This document shows, piece by piece, positions 1-6,875 of a stretch of DNA of 7,559 bases. A program made the position numbers and the translations under genes. Below the pieces are notes generated by a model. That model saw only the letters and a list, made by a program, of their open reading frames with translations. It did not search any database and was not told where the DNA came from. Each line of letters starts with the position of its first letter. Within the stretch, counting starts at the first letter, position 1. This DNA comes from Pseudomonadota bacterium (GTDB lineage: Bacteria; Pseudomonadota; Gammaproteobacteria; Xanthomonadales; Xanthomonadaceae). The stretch spans positions 1 through 7,559 of the forward strand of contig JAEWZE010000223.1 of assembly GCA_023395465.1 (NCBI GenBank), in the 5' to 3' direction.

Positions 1-121
1 GCCGGCCGGGGGTGAGCCGGCTTGCGTCGGACCTTAACTACCTCCGTCCCCCTGAGGCTGTCCCACGTCAGCGCACGGACGCAAGGCCTGGACAACATGC
101 CGTTGCGGGCGACGTATGGAC

Positions 122-490
122 TCAGAGATCACAGTTGGGCGACAAGCTCACGTCCCATCGCCCAGCTGCAGCCTGCATCCGTTGCACCATCCGGTCGATC
201 GAGCCCCACACCCGGAGACCAGGAGAGTCCGCCTCAACGTTTCGCAGCCCCAGAAACTCGTGAAAGGCGTGATCGATCTCCGAGGGTTCTTCGCCTACGG
301 CTTCCCAATGCTCGGCGCACAGGGGGGGCACACCGATCTGTTCGGCCACGAACTGGTCGCCCCAGTCCAGGCACCGCCGAATGGCTTCCTCCGCCTGCGG
401 GTCCTGCCCCGAAAGCAACAGCCGCCCGGTTGTCTTGAAGTTGCCGGCGTCCCGATACATGTACTCGAATAAGGTGAACTTGGGCTCCAT
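122..490 (-). CDS. small uncharacterised protein divergent from the helicase
   Basis: A 122-residue acidic soluble protein of unknown function, with no signal peptide or membrane segment. I chose the ATG at 490-488 because an excellent ribosome binding site (AAGGAG, plus-strand 499-504) lies 8 bases upstream. The frame stays open back to 835, but that stretch lies antisense to the helicase and reads as Arg-rich shadow sequence. Visible landmarks are an aromatic N-terminal block FEYMYRDAGNFK (8-19), FVAEQIGVPP (47-56), and DHAFHEF (73-79), whose His74, His77 and Glu78 could bind metal or be catalytic. From memory these blocks (YRD-NYK, AEQ-GIP, DH-WHE) recur in small hypothetical proteins of many bacteria, which I cannot verify here. 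It shares a 99-bp intergenic region with the helicase, so the two may be co-regulated or functionally linked. No enzymatic role is assigned. That the gene is real is fairly sure; its function is open. Confidence 0.72.
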   Translation of the reverse strand: MEPKFTLFEYMYRDAGNFKTTGRLLLSGQDPQAEEAIRRCLDWGDQFVAEQIGVPPLCAEHWEAVGEEPSEIDHAFHEFLGLRNVEADSPGLRVWGSIDRMVQRMQAAAGRWDVSLSPNCDL

Positions 491-498
491 CCGGGGGT

Positions 499-504
499 CT
501 CCTT
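499..504 (-). promoter_or_regulatory. Shine-Dalgarno site of the small divergent gene
   Basis: On the minus strand AAGGAG lies 8 bases before the ATG at 490-488. It decides the start: it supports a 122-residue product over the longer open frame reaching 835. I see no convincing promoter for this gene between 505 and 600. Confidence 0.7.
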
Positions 505-514
505 GGCAGGACCG

Positions 515-525
515 CCCAGCCTGGG
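515..525. repeat. small dyad and repeated AGCCTGGG element in the divergent intergenic region
   Basis: CCCAGCCTGGG (515-525) is an inverted repeat with 5-bp arms around one central base. It sits inside a wider ACCGCC (511-516) / GGCGGT (530-535) pair. The word AGCCTGGG followed by (T)CGCG occurs at 518-530 and again at 578-589, where it overlaps the proposed helicase -10. Two copies of one word between divergent genes could be operator half-sites. In GC-rich DNA they could also be chance. Confidence 0.25.
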
Positions 526-573
526 TCGCGGCGGTCTCAACGCCTGCGAGGGCTCGCGGCCTCCGGGCTAAGT

Positions 574-582
574 TGCTAGCCT
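574..582 (+). promoter_or_regulatory. extended -10 promoter for the helicase, probably leaderless
   Basis: TGCTAGCCT matches an extended -10 (TGn followed by TA...T at the key positions) and ends 7 bases before the ATG at 590. That spacing places the transcription start at about 589-590, at the start codon. No Shine-Dalgarno-like sequence lies before this ATG, which also fits a leaderless message. There is no clear -35. The aceE promoter has the same TGCTAGnnT form, which raises my trust in both. Confidence 0.45.
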
Positions 583-589
583 GGGCGCG

Positions 590-3500
590 ATGACGGGACT
601 CCACCGCGGTCTTTACGAGCAGCTGATCACTGAAGGCCTCGAAGAGGCTCTCTCGGTGTTGGAATCCACGCAACGCGCAGAGCGGGTGGACCTCCATCCG
701 GCCGAGGCGGCGGATCGAATCTCCTTCCATCTGGCCGCCCTGGTCCGGCGAAGCGTGGCGGCGCTGGATGCCAAACAGCGCGCGGAGGTGGGCGCCAAGC
801 TTGCGCGGGAGGTCGTCCGATTGCTGACCGCGCAAAGCAAAGGCATCGATGCCTCGGATGCCCTATCTGAAAACTCGGACGTCCTGCGGTCGATTGTCGG
901 TCTGAAACCGGATGGGCAGCCGGAGTCGATTCCCCTGCCCGCCACGCCCCTGCTCGATACGGCCCTGCTGACGAATGCACCAGGCGAGCCCCGGATCGGG
1001 TTCCAGCTGAGTTCGGAGGTACCGTCCGCGGACCGCATCGATATCCTGATGGCGTTCGTGCGCCAGACGGGCATCCGCCCAATGCTCGACCTGTTGCGCA
1101 GACACGTTGACGAAGGGCGCGCGCTGCGCCTGCTCACGACCACCTACACCAACTCCACCGAACTATCGGCACTAGAGGCCCTGCGTGACCTGGGTGCGAG
1201 CATCCGCGTCTCTTATGACGTTTCCAGTACCCGACTGCACGCCAAGGCCTGGCTGTTCCATCGCCATACGGGGTTCTCCACCGCCTACATCGGCTCATCC
1301 AACCTGACCCACTCAGCGCAAGTCACGGGACTGGAATGGAATGTGCGAGTCTCCGGCGCTCGCAACCCGGATGTCATCGATAAGTTCTCGGCCGTGTTCG
1401 AAAGCTACTGGCAAAATGAGGACTTCCGAGAGTTTGATCCCGAAGAGTTCCGAGCCCTCGCCCGGACTCCGGACTCAGGCCAAAGGGTCTACCTGAGTCC
1501 GGTCGAGATCCGTCCGGAGCCATTCCAGTCACGTTTGCTCGAACTGATCGAGCTCTCCCGCCTGCAGGGACACCACCGGAATCTGCTTGTCGCCGCGACG
1601 GGAACAGGCAAGACCGTCATGGCGGCGCTTGACTACCAGCGTCTGCGTAAGCGGCTGCCGCGGTCGCGACTACTGTTTGTCGCCCACCGCAAGGAGATCC
1701 TCGACCAGAGCCTCGCAACCTTCAGGCACGCCCTGCGTGATGCGGCGTTTGGCGAACGATGGGTTGGGGGCGAGCGCCCTGCCCGGTTCGAGCATGTCTT
1801 TGCGTCGATCCAGAGCCTGAGCGCCCGCGGACTCGACAGCCTGCCTCGCGACCATTTTGATGTGGTGATCGTCGACGAGTTCCACCACGCAGCGGCCCGT
1901 ACCTATCAGGAACTTCTGGAGCATCTGCTGCCACGCGAGCTGCTCGGCTTGACCGCGACGCCCGAGCGCAGCGATGACGAGCCGATCCTCCATTGGTTCG
2001 GCGGGTGCATCGCGGCCGAGCTCAGGCTGTGGGATGCAATTGACCAGCATCGCCTGGTGCCGTTCGCGTATTACGGGATCGCGGACGGCGCCGACTATCG
2101 GCAGGTCGACTGGCGCCGGGGTCGTGGATACGATCTCGAGCAGCTCAGCCAACTCGTGACCGGCAACCATGTCCTGGCTCGCCGAATCATCTCCAATACA
2201 CTCGAGACGGTCACCGACCCCGAGCGCATGCGCGCCCTTGGCTTCTGCGTATCCGTGGCGCATGCGCATTTCATGGCGGATCAGTTCAACCGGGCAAACC
2301 TCCCAGCGATAGCGGTGTCCGCACAGACACCGCCCCAGGACCGTGAACAGGCCTTGCGAGCGCTCGCCACGGGCGAGGTTCGCATCGTGTTCTCCGTAGA
2401 CATCTTCAACGAAGGCGTCGACGTCCCATCTGTCGATACCTTACTGCTCCTGCGCCCGACGGACAGCCCGACGGTATTTCTACAACAGCTTGGCCGTGGC
2501 CTGCGTCGCACGCCTGACAAGACGGTCTGCACGGTGTTGGATTTCGTCGGCCAGCATCGCAAGGAGTTCCGGATGCATCGGCGCTATGCCGCTCTGCTGG
2601 GCGGCAGCCGGAGGCAGGTCGAGCGCTCCATCGAGCAGGGGTTCCCCTACTTGCCGAGCGGGTGCCATATGCAGCTGGACGCCGTGGCCACGCAGCATGT
2701 GCTGGACAACATCCGCGAAAGCATTCCGACCACCTGGCCAGCCCGTGCCCGCGAGCTCAGGCGGGTTGCCGAGGCAGACCCGGCAGTCACGCTCAGGAAT
2801 TTCCTTGAGCAAACCGGAATCGAGCTCGAGGAGGTCTACGCCAACAACAGAATCTGGTCGGATCTACTCGAGGCCGGTGGGGTTTCGACGCTCCCTGCCG
2901 GTCCGCACGAGCCGGCATTGCGACGCGCCATTGGCCGGCTGCTGCATCTGGACGATTCGCTGCGCATCGATCAGTACCGCGCCCTTGCCGAAGCGGCGAC
3001 AGCGCCCGACGTCGCAACGATGGATGCCCGGACTCGCCGCCTCTTCCACATGCTCGCCACCGTGATGACCGAGTCCGTACTCAGAGGCGAAGAGACCTTA
3101 CAGGACGCGGCCGAGCTGCTTTGGGCGCACCCGCAGGTGCTTGTCGAACTGCGCCAGCTTGTCGATGTGCTGGCCGACAGGATCGATCATCTGCAACAGG
3201 CACTTTCGACGCATGATGATGTTCCGCTACGCGTCCATGCCCGGTACACGCGCAGGGAAGTGCTGGCGGCATTCGCCACGGAAGACATCCTGAAAGTCCC
3301 CGAATGGCGCGAAGGGGTGCGTTGGCTGTCCGAAGCCCAGGTGGACCTCCTCACGATCACCTTGGACAAGACCGGGGACCGCTTCTCGCCCACCACCCGC
3401 TACCGCGACTATGCGATCAGCCCCACCTTGCTTCATTGGGAGAGCCAGTCGGGGACTCGGGAAAGCAGCGAAACCGGGCAGCGGTACCAGACGCATGTAA

Positions 3501-3679
3501 GCCGTGGCAAGACAGTGCTGCCCTTCGCACGCCTGACCCCCGACGACCGAGCCTTCTGGCTGCTTGGCCCCGCCAGCTACGTCAGTCACGAGGGCGAACG
3601 CCCCATGGCCATTACCTGGCGCCTGGCGCATGAGCTGCCAGGCGACCTGTTCGCACGCTTCGGTGCTGCAGTCTCCTGA
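590..3679 (+). CDS. PLD nuclease - superfamily 2 helicase - DUF3427 protein
   Basis: A 1029-residue cytoplasmic ATP-dependent helicase fused to a probable nuclease. In order: an N-terminal helical segment (1-100, starting GLYEQLITEGLEEAL); a phospholipase-D-like domain (about 135-275) with H217-x-K219 and GSSN (235-238); then the helicase core. Core motifs are Walker A ATGTGKT (336-342), Ia LLFVAHRKE (361-369), Walker B DEFH (429-432), TATP (455-458), the motif V region FSVDIFNEGVDVP (601-613) and VI QQLGRGLRR (632-640). The C-terminal part, notably 880-1015 (YTRREVL, WREGV, FSPTTRYRDYAISP, HWESQS, GERPMAITW), matches DUF3427 as I know it. The Asp of a classical HKD motif is absent (His224 at that place); a single HKD-type site usually implies dimerisation. 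It is intact and of normal length for this architecture. Substrate and function are unproven; phage or plasmid defence or DNA repair is inferred. Two TTA codons (in 2441-2443 and 3097-3099) contrast with aceE, where I found none, suggesting horizontal acquisition. Confidence 0.93.
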   Translation: MTGLHRGLYEQLITEGLEEALSVLESTQRAERVDLHPAEAADRISFHLAALVRRSVAALDAKQRAEVGAKLAREVVRLLTAQSKGIDASDALSENSDVLRSIVGLKPDGQPESIPLPATPLLDTALLTNAPGEPRIGFQLSSEVPSADRIDILMAFVRQTGIRPMLDLLRRHVDEGRALRLLTTTYTNSTELSALEALRDLGASIRVSYDVSSTRLHAKAWLFHRHTGFSTAYIGSSNLTHSAQVTGLEWNVRVSGARNPDVIDKFSAVFESYWQNEDFREFDPEEFRALARTPDSGQRVYLSPVEIRPEPFQSRLLELIELSRLQGHHRNLLVAATGTGKTVMAALDYQRLRKRLPRSRLLFVAHRKEILDQSLATFRHALRDAAFGERWVGGERPARFEHVFASIQSLSARGLDSLPRDHFDVVIVDEFHHAAARTYQELLEHLLPRELLGLTATPERSDDEPILHWFGGCIAAELRLWDAIDQHRLVPFAYYGIADGADYRQVDWRRGRGYDLEQLSQLVTGNHVLARRIISNTLETVTDPERMRALGFCVSVAHAHFMADQFNRANLPAIAVSAQTPPQDREQALRALATGEVRIVFSVDIFNEGVDVPSVDTLLLLRPTDSPTVFLQQLGRGLRRTPDKTVCTVLDFVGQHRKEFRMHRRYAALLGGSRRQVERSIEQGFPYLPSGCHMQLDAVATQHVLDNIRESIPTTWPARARELRRVAEADPAVTLRNFLEQTGIELEEVYANNRIWSDLLEAGGVSTLPAGPHEPALRRAIGRLLHLDDSLRIDQYRALAEAATAPDVATMDARTRRLFHMLATVMTESVLRGEETLQDAAELLWAHPQVLVELRQLVDVLADRIDHLQQALSTHDDVPLRVHARYTRREVLAAFATEDILKVPEWREGVRWLSEAQVDLLTITLDKTGDRFSPTTRYRDYAISPTLLHWESQSGTRESSETGQRYQTHVSRGKTVLPFARLTPDDRAFWLLGPASYVSHEGERPMAITWRLAHELPGDLFARFGAAVS

Positions 3680-3699
3680 CATCGGTTCCGTTAAGGCTG

Positions 3700-4003
3700 A
3701 AAAGTCGACTCTGACCCCTGTTTCCCGCCCGGCTCTTACAGCGACGCCGCATACATGGGGATGGTGGATGTCATCGGTGTAGCGGGCGATCGGCCCATGC
3801 GCGTGACGTTCCAGCTGCGCGATAGAGTTCCCGAGGCGGTCATGAAGCAGCTAGGACAAGGGGGTCATTCCCCGCAAGCCTGAACTGCTCAGTTGGTTGG
3901 GTCCACCGGCAAGTTCGCTCGTGAGCGTCCGGAAGATCGGGAGTGTGCTTGTTCGGGTTCGCAGAGCGGGGGCCAGATCGCAGAACGGGTCGGATTTACT
4001 TTT
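3700..4003. repeat. possible decayed miniature element with imperfect inverted ends
   Basis: The left end reads AAAAGT, 7 variable bases, then GACCC (3700-3717). The reverse complement of the right end (4003-3987) reads AAAAGT, 6 variable bases, then GACCC. The about 300-bp interior contains no transposase. From memory, end sequences of the type AAAAGT...CTGACCCC are scattered near mobile elements in proteobacterial genomes, but I cannot check this. A chance pairing of two short words is the alternative, and no target duplication is evident. Confidence 0.25.
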
Positions 4004-4015
4004 TTTCGCCCAACG

Positions 4016-4043
4016 AAAAAGGGCGGCCCCGTGGCCGCCCTTT
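4016..4043 (-). terminator. intrinsic terminator of aceE
   Basis: A perfect 11-bp stem (AAAGGGCGGCC 4018-4028 / GGCCGCCCTTT 4033-4043) has a 4-base loop CCGT. Read on the minus strand it is followed by a T run (AAAAA on plus, 4016-4020). It lies 21 bases past the aceE stop and implies that aceE transcription ends here. Read on the plus strand it has only TTT after the stem, so it may act weakly for the helicase as well. A second, AT-rich hairpin (4002-4008 / 4014-4020) overlaps its tail. Confidence 0.88.
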
Positions 4044-4064
4044 CCATTCAGTCCGAGGGGCGCC

Positions 4065-6758
4065 TCAAACCCCCAACGGATTCGGCTTCTCCTGATCCAG
4101 CTTGTACAGCTTGATCGCCCTGGCCGCATCCTTCGCCGTCATCTTCCCGTCCTTCGCCAGCGCATCGATCGCCGCGTGGGCGATGTAGTACCGGTCCACC
4201 TCGAAGTGGCGGCGCAGGTTGGCGCGCGTATCCGAACGCCCGAACCCATCGGTGCCCAGCACGGTATAGGTGCGCGGGATGAAGCCACGGATCTGGTCGG
4301 TGAAGTTGCGCACGTAGTCGGTCGCCGCGATCACCGGGCCGGCCGGGCGGCTCTCGATGCACTCGGTGACATAGGCCTTGCGCGGCTTGTCCTCCGGGTG
4401 CAGGCGGTTCCAGCGCTCGGCGTCGTAGCCGTCGCGGCGCAGTTCGGTGAAGCTGGGGCAGGACCAGATGTCGGCGGTCACGCCGAAATCCTTGTCCAGC
4501 AGTTCGGCCGCCGCGATGGCTTCGCGCAGGATGGTGCCGCTGCCCATAAGCTGCACGCGCAGCTCGCCCTTCTTGAGCTTGGTGCCGGCATCCTTGAGCA
4601 GGTACATGCCCTTGATGACGCCCTCCGCCGCGCCTTCGGGCAGCTCGGGGTGGCTGTAGTTCTCGTTCATCAGGGTGAGGTAGTAGTACTCGTCCTGCTG
4701 CTCTTCGATCATGCGCCGCATGCCGTGCTGCAGGATCACCGCCACTTCGCCGGCGAAGCTCGGGTCGTAGCTGCGGCAGTTGGGGATGGCGCCCGACAGC
4801 AGGTGGCTGTGGCCGTCCTCGTGCTGCAGGCCTTCGCCGTTGAGCGTGGTGCGGCCGGCGGTGCCGCCGAGCAGGAAGCCGCGCGCGCGCATGTCGGCCG
4901 CCTGCCAGGCGGCGTCGCCCACGCGCTGGAAGCCGAACATCGAGTAGTAGATGTAGAACGGCAGCAGTTGCAGGTTGTTGGTGGAGTAGCTGGTGGCCGC
5001 GGCCATCCACGAGGCGAAGGCGCCGGCCTCGGTGATGCCTTCCTGCAGCACCTGGCCGGTGCTGTCCTCGCGGTAATACATCAGCTGGTCGCGGTCGACC
5101 GGCTTGTACTTCTGGCCTTCCGGGGCGTAGATGCCGATCTGGCGGAACAGGCCTTCCATGCCGAAGGTGCGCGCCTCGTCGCAGACGATGGGCACCACGC
5201 GCGGGCCGACCTGCTTGTCGCGCAGGATGATGTTGAGCGACTGCACGAAGGCCATCGTCGTCGACATCTCGCGCTCGCCGGTGCTCTTCATGAGGCGGTC
5301 GAACACTTCGAGCTTCGGCGCGGCGAGCGACTCGTCGGCCTTGCGCCGGCGCTGCGGCACGAAGCCGCCCAGCGCACGGCGGCGCTCGAGCATGTACTGC
5401 ACCTCGTCGGACTTCTCGCCGGGGTGGTAGAACGGGATGTTGCCGTCCTTGAGCTGCTCGTCGTCGATCGGGATCTTGAAGCGGTCGCGGAACGCGCGCA
5501 CCGCGTCGTCATCGAGCTTCTTGGTGTTGTGGGTGGGGTTGAGTGCTTCGCCGGCGCTGCCCAGGCCGTAGCCCTTCACCGTCTTGGCGAGGATGACCGT
5601 CGGCTGGCCGGTGGTCTTCATCGCGTTGTCGTAGGCGGCGTAGACCTTGTGCGGATCGTGGCCGCCGCGGTTGAGGCGCCAGATGTCCTCGTCGGAGAGG
5701 CTGGCCACCATGGCCGCGGTCTCGGGATACTTGCCGAAGAAGTTCTCGCGCGTGTACGCGCCGCCGAAGGCCTTGCAGTTCTGGTATTCGCCGTCGACGG
5801 TTTCCATCATCAGCTTCTTGAGGATGCCCTGGCTGTCCTTGGCCAGCAGCGGGTCCCAGTAGCTGCCCCAGATGGTCTTGATCACGTTCCAGCCGGCGCC
5901 GCGGAACTGGCTCTCCAGCTCCTGGATGATCTTGCCGTTGCCGCGCACCGGGCCGTCCAGGCGCTGCAGGTTGCAGTTGATGACGAAGACCAGGTTGTCC
6001 AGGCCTTCGCGGCCGGCGATCGACAGCGCGCCCAGGCTCTCGGGCTCGTCGGTCTCGCCGTCGCCCATGAAGCACCACACCTTGCGGTCGGTCTTGGGCA
6101 TCAGCCCGCGCGATTCGAGGTACTTCCAGTTGCGCGCCTGGTAGATGGCGGCGATCGGCCCGAGGCCCATCGACACCGTGGGCACCTGCCAGAAGTCCGG
6201 CATCAGCCAGGGGTGCGGATAGGAGGGGATGCCGCGGCCGTCCACTTCCATGCGGAAGTGGTCGATCTGCGACTCGCTGATGCGGCCTTCGAGGAAGGCG
6301 CGCGCGTAGATGCCCGGCGAGCTGTGGCCCTGCGGGGCGACGAGGTCGCCGGGGTGGTCGCCTTCCGGGCCGCGGAAGAAGTGGTTGAAGCCCACGTCGT
6401 ACAGGGTGGCCGAGCTGGCGAAGCTGGCGATGTGGCCGCCCAGGTCGCCGGGCTTGCGGTTGGCGCGCACCACCATCGCCATCGCGTTCCAGCGGATGAT
6501 CGAGCGGATCCGCCACTCCAGCGTCTGGTCGCCCGGGATCTTGGGCTCCAGATGGGTGGGGATGGTGTTGATGTATTCGGTGGTCGGGGCGAAGGGCAGG
6601 TGCGCGCCGGCGCGGCGGGTCAGCTCGACCATGTCCTCGAGCAGCTGGTGCGCGCGCTCCGGGCCGTTATGGTCGATCACCGCCTTGAGCGATTCGATCC
6701 ACTCGCGGGTTTCGGTGGGATCGGGGTCGTTCTGCAGCACGTCGGTCAGCCAGTTCAT
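4065..6758 (-). CDS. aceE: pyruvate dehydrogenase E1 component (homodimeric type)
   Basis: Thiamine-diphosphate-dependent E1 of the pyruvate dehydrogenase complex. It decarboxylates pyruvate and passes the acetyl group to lipoyl-E2, feeding acetyl-CoA to the citrate cycle in the cytoplasm. The product is 897 residues against 887 in E. coli. Visible landmarks: GGHIASF with H109; thiamine-diphosphate motif GDGETDEPE (232-240) to NCN (261-263), including the Mg ligands; H410 in the mobile loop before NTKK; DEARTFGMEGLFRQ (527-540); GEGLQHEDGHSH (641-652) with H646; and GTDGFGRSD (835-843) near the C-terminus. The start ATG at 6758-6756 is supported by GGAG (plus 6766-6769) 7 bases upstream and by the N-terminus MNWLTDVL; an in-frame ATG 11 codons upstream (6791) is less likely. 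It has its own promoter and terminator and no aceF or lpd beside it, so E2 and E3 must be encoded elsewhere. The reading frame is unbroken and catalytic residues are intact. Confidence 0.98.
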   Translation of the reverse strand: MNWLTDVLQNDPDPTETREWIESLKAVIDHNGPERAHQLLEDMVELTRRAGAHLPFAPTTEYINTIPTHLEPKIPGDQTLEWRIRSIIRWNAMAMVVRANRKPGDLGGHIASFASSATLYDVGFNHFFRGPEGDHPGDLVAPQGHSSPGIYARAFLEGRISESQIDHFRMEVDGRGIPSYPHPWLMPDFWQVPTVSMGLGPIAAIYQARNWKYLESRGLMPKTDRKVWCFMGDGETDEPESLGALSIAGREGLDNLVFVINCNLQRLDGPVRGNGKIIQELESQFRGAGWNVIKTIWGSYWDPLLAKDSQGILKKLMMETVDGEYQNCKAFGGAYTRENFFGKYPETAAMVASLSDEDIWRLNRGGHDPHKVYAAYDNAMKTTGQPTVILAKTVKGYGLGSAGEALNPTHNTKKLDDDAVRAFRDRFKIPIDDEQLKDGNIPFYHPGEKSDEVQYMLERRRALGGFVPQRRRKADESLAAPKLEVFDRLMKSTGEREMSTTMAFVQSLNIILRDKQVGPRVVPIVCDEARTFGMEGLFRQIGIYAPEGQKYKPVDRDQLMYYREDSTGQVLQEGITEAGAFASWMAAATSYSTNNLQLLPFYIYYSMFGFQRVGDAAWQAADMRARGFLLGGTAGRTTLNGEGLQHEDGHSHLLSGAIPNCRSYDPSFAGEVAVILQHGMRRMIEEQQDEYYYLTLMNENYSHPELPEGAAEGVIKGMYLLKDAGTKLKKGELRVQLMGSGTILREAIAAAELLDKDFGVTADIWSCPSFTELRRDGYDAERWNRLHPEDKPRKAYVTECIESRPAGPVIAATDYVRNFTDQIRGFIPRTYTVLGTDGFGRSDTRANLRRHFEVDRYYIAHAAIDALAKDGKMTAKDAARAIKLYKLDQEKPNPLGV

Positions 6759-6771
6759 CGCCTTGCTCCGC

Positions 6772-6788
6772 CGCGGCCCCTGGCCGCG
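6772..6788 (-). promoter_or_regulatory. GC hairpin in the aceE 5' leader
   Basis: CGCGGCC (6772-6778) and GGCCGCG (6782-6788) form a perfect 7-bp all-GC stem with a 3-base loop. In the aceE message its 3' foot lies two bases before the GGAG ribosome binding site. It could limit ribosome access or stabilise the 5' end. There is no U run, so it is not an intrinsic terminator. Confidence 0.4.
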
Positions 6789-6815
6789 CAATGTCGTGGG
6801 GAAGTTGGACCGCCG

Positions 6816-6824
6816 ATTCTAGCA
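6816..6824 (-). promoter_or_regulatory. aceE promoter, extended -10
   Basis: The minus strand reads TGCTAGAAT, an extended -10 with five of six bases matching TATAAT. It predicts a transcription start at about 6809 and a leader of about 51 bases. No -35 is recognisable at 17-bp spacing, as expected if the TG extension, an activator, or both compensate. Confidence 0.6.
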
Positions 6825-6840
6825 GGGGGCGTGGGCCCGG

Positions 6841-6868
6841 CCCTGCGGTAGGCCGCCCCGCCGCAGGG
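6841..6868. repeat. 8-bp inverted repeat upstream of the aceE -10
   Basis: CCCTGCGG (6841-6848) and CCGCAGGG (6861-6868) are perfect inverted arms with a 12-base spacer. Relative to the inferred aceE start they span about -32 to -59, where a repressor or an activator touching polymerase could bind. I cannot name a regulator. Confidence 0.4.
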
Positions 6869-6875
6869 CGGGTCC

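Larger units (their letters stand above)
3680..4064. other. intergenic stretch between the helicase and aceE
   Basis: The helicase (plus) and aceE (minus) converge here. No gene is convincing. A 42-codon open frame (3755-3883, plus, MGMVDVIGVAGDRP...) is open from about 3700 but has no ribosome binding site and no family I recognise; it could be a gene remnant. The right part holds the aceE terminator. The left part and centre are covered by the possible inverted-end element at 3700-4003. Confidence 0.6.

Noticed and set aside
21..85. CTTGCGTC (21-28) / GACGCAAG (78-85) as a terminator or repeat
   Set aside because: It is an 8-bp arm pair with a 49-base spacer, no T run and no extension; it cannot act as an intrinsic terminator and may be chance.
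22..472. Plus-strand open frames of 118 and 138 codons over the small gene
   Set aside because: They are antisense shadows of the 122-490 gene, with Pro/Arg-rich low-complexity products and no ribosome binding sites.
491..835. N-terminal extension of the small minus-strand gene to the ATG at 835
   Set aside because: The extension overlaps the helicase N-terminus in antisense and is Arg/Gln-rich shadow sequence, while a strong ribosome binding site supports the start at 490.
32..3696. CCTTAAC (32-38) and GTTAAGG (3690-3696) as inverted ends bounding the helicase module
   Set aside because: Only 7 bp match and flanking bases do not extend the match; this is expected by chance over 3.7 kb.
4048..5010. 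320-codon minus-strand frame inside aceE, and a similar 335-codon frame at 5509-6516
   Set aside because: Both are out-of-frame readings of aceE with strongly Arg/Pro-biased composition; aceE itself is intact in its own frame.
3897..6851. 984-codon open frame on the plus strand across all of aceE
   Set aside because: It is antisense to aceE and consists of Val/Ala/Arg/Gly/His-rich sequence typical of shadows of high-GC genes; it matches no family I know and has no ribosome binding site.
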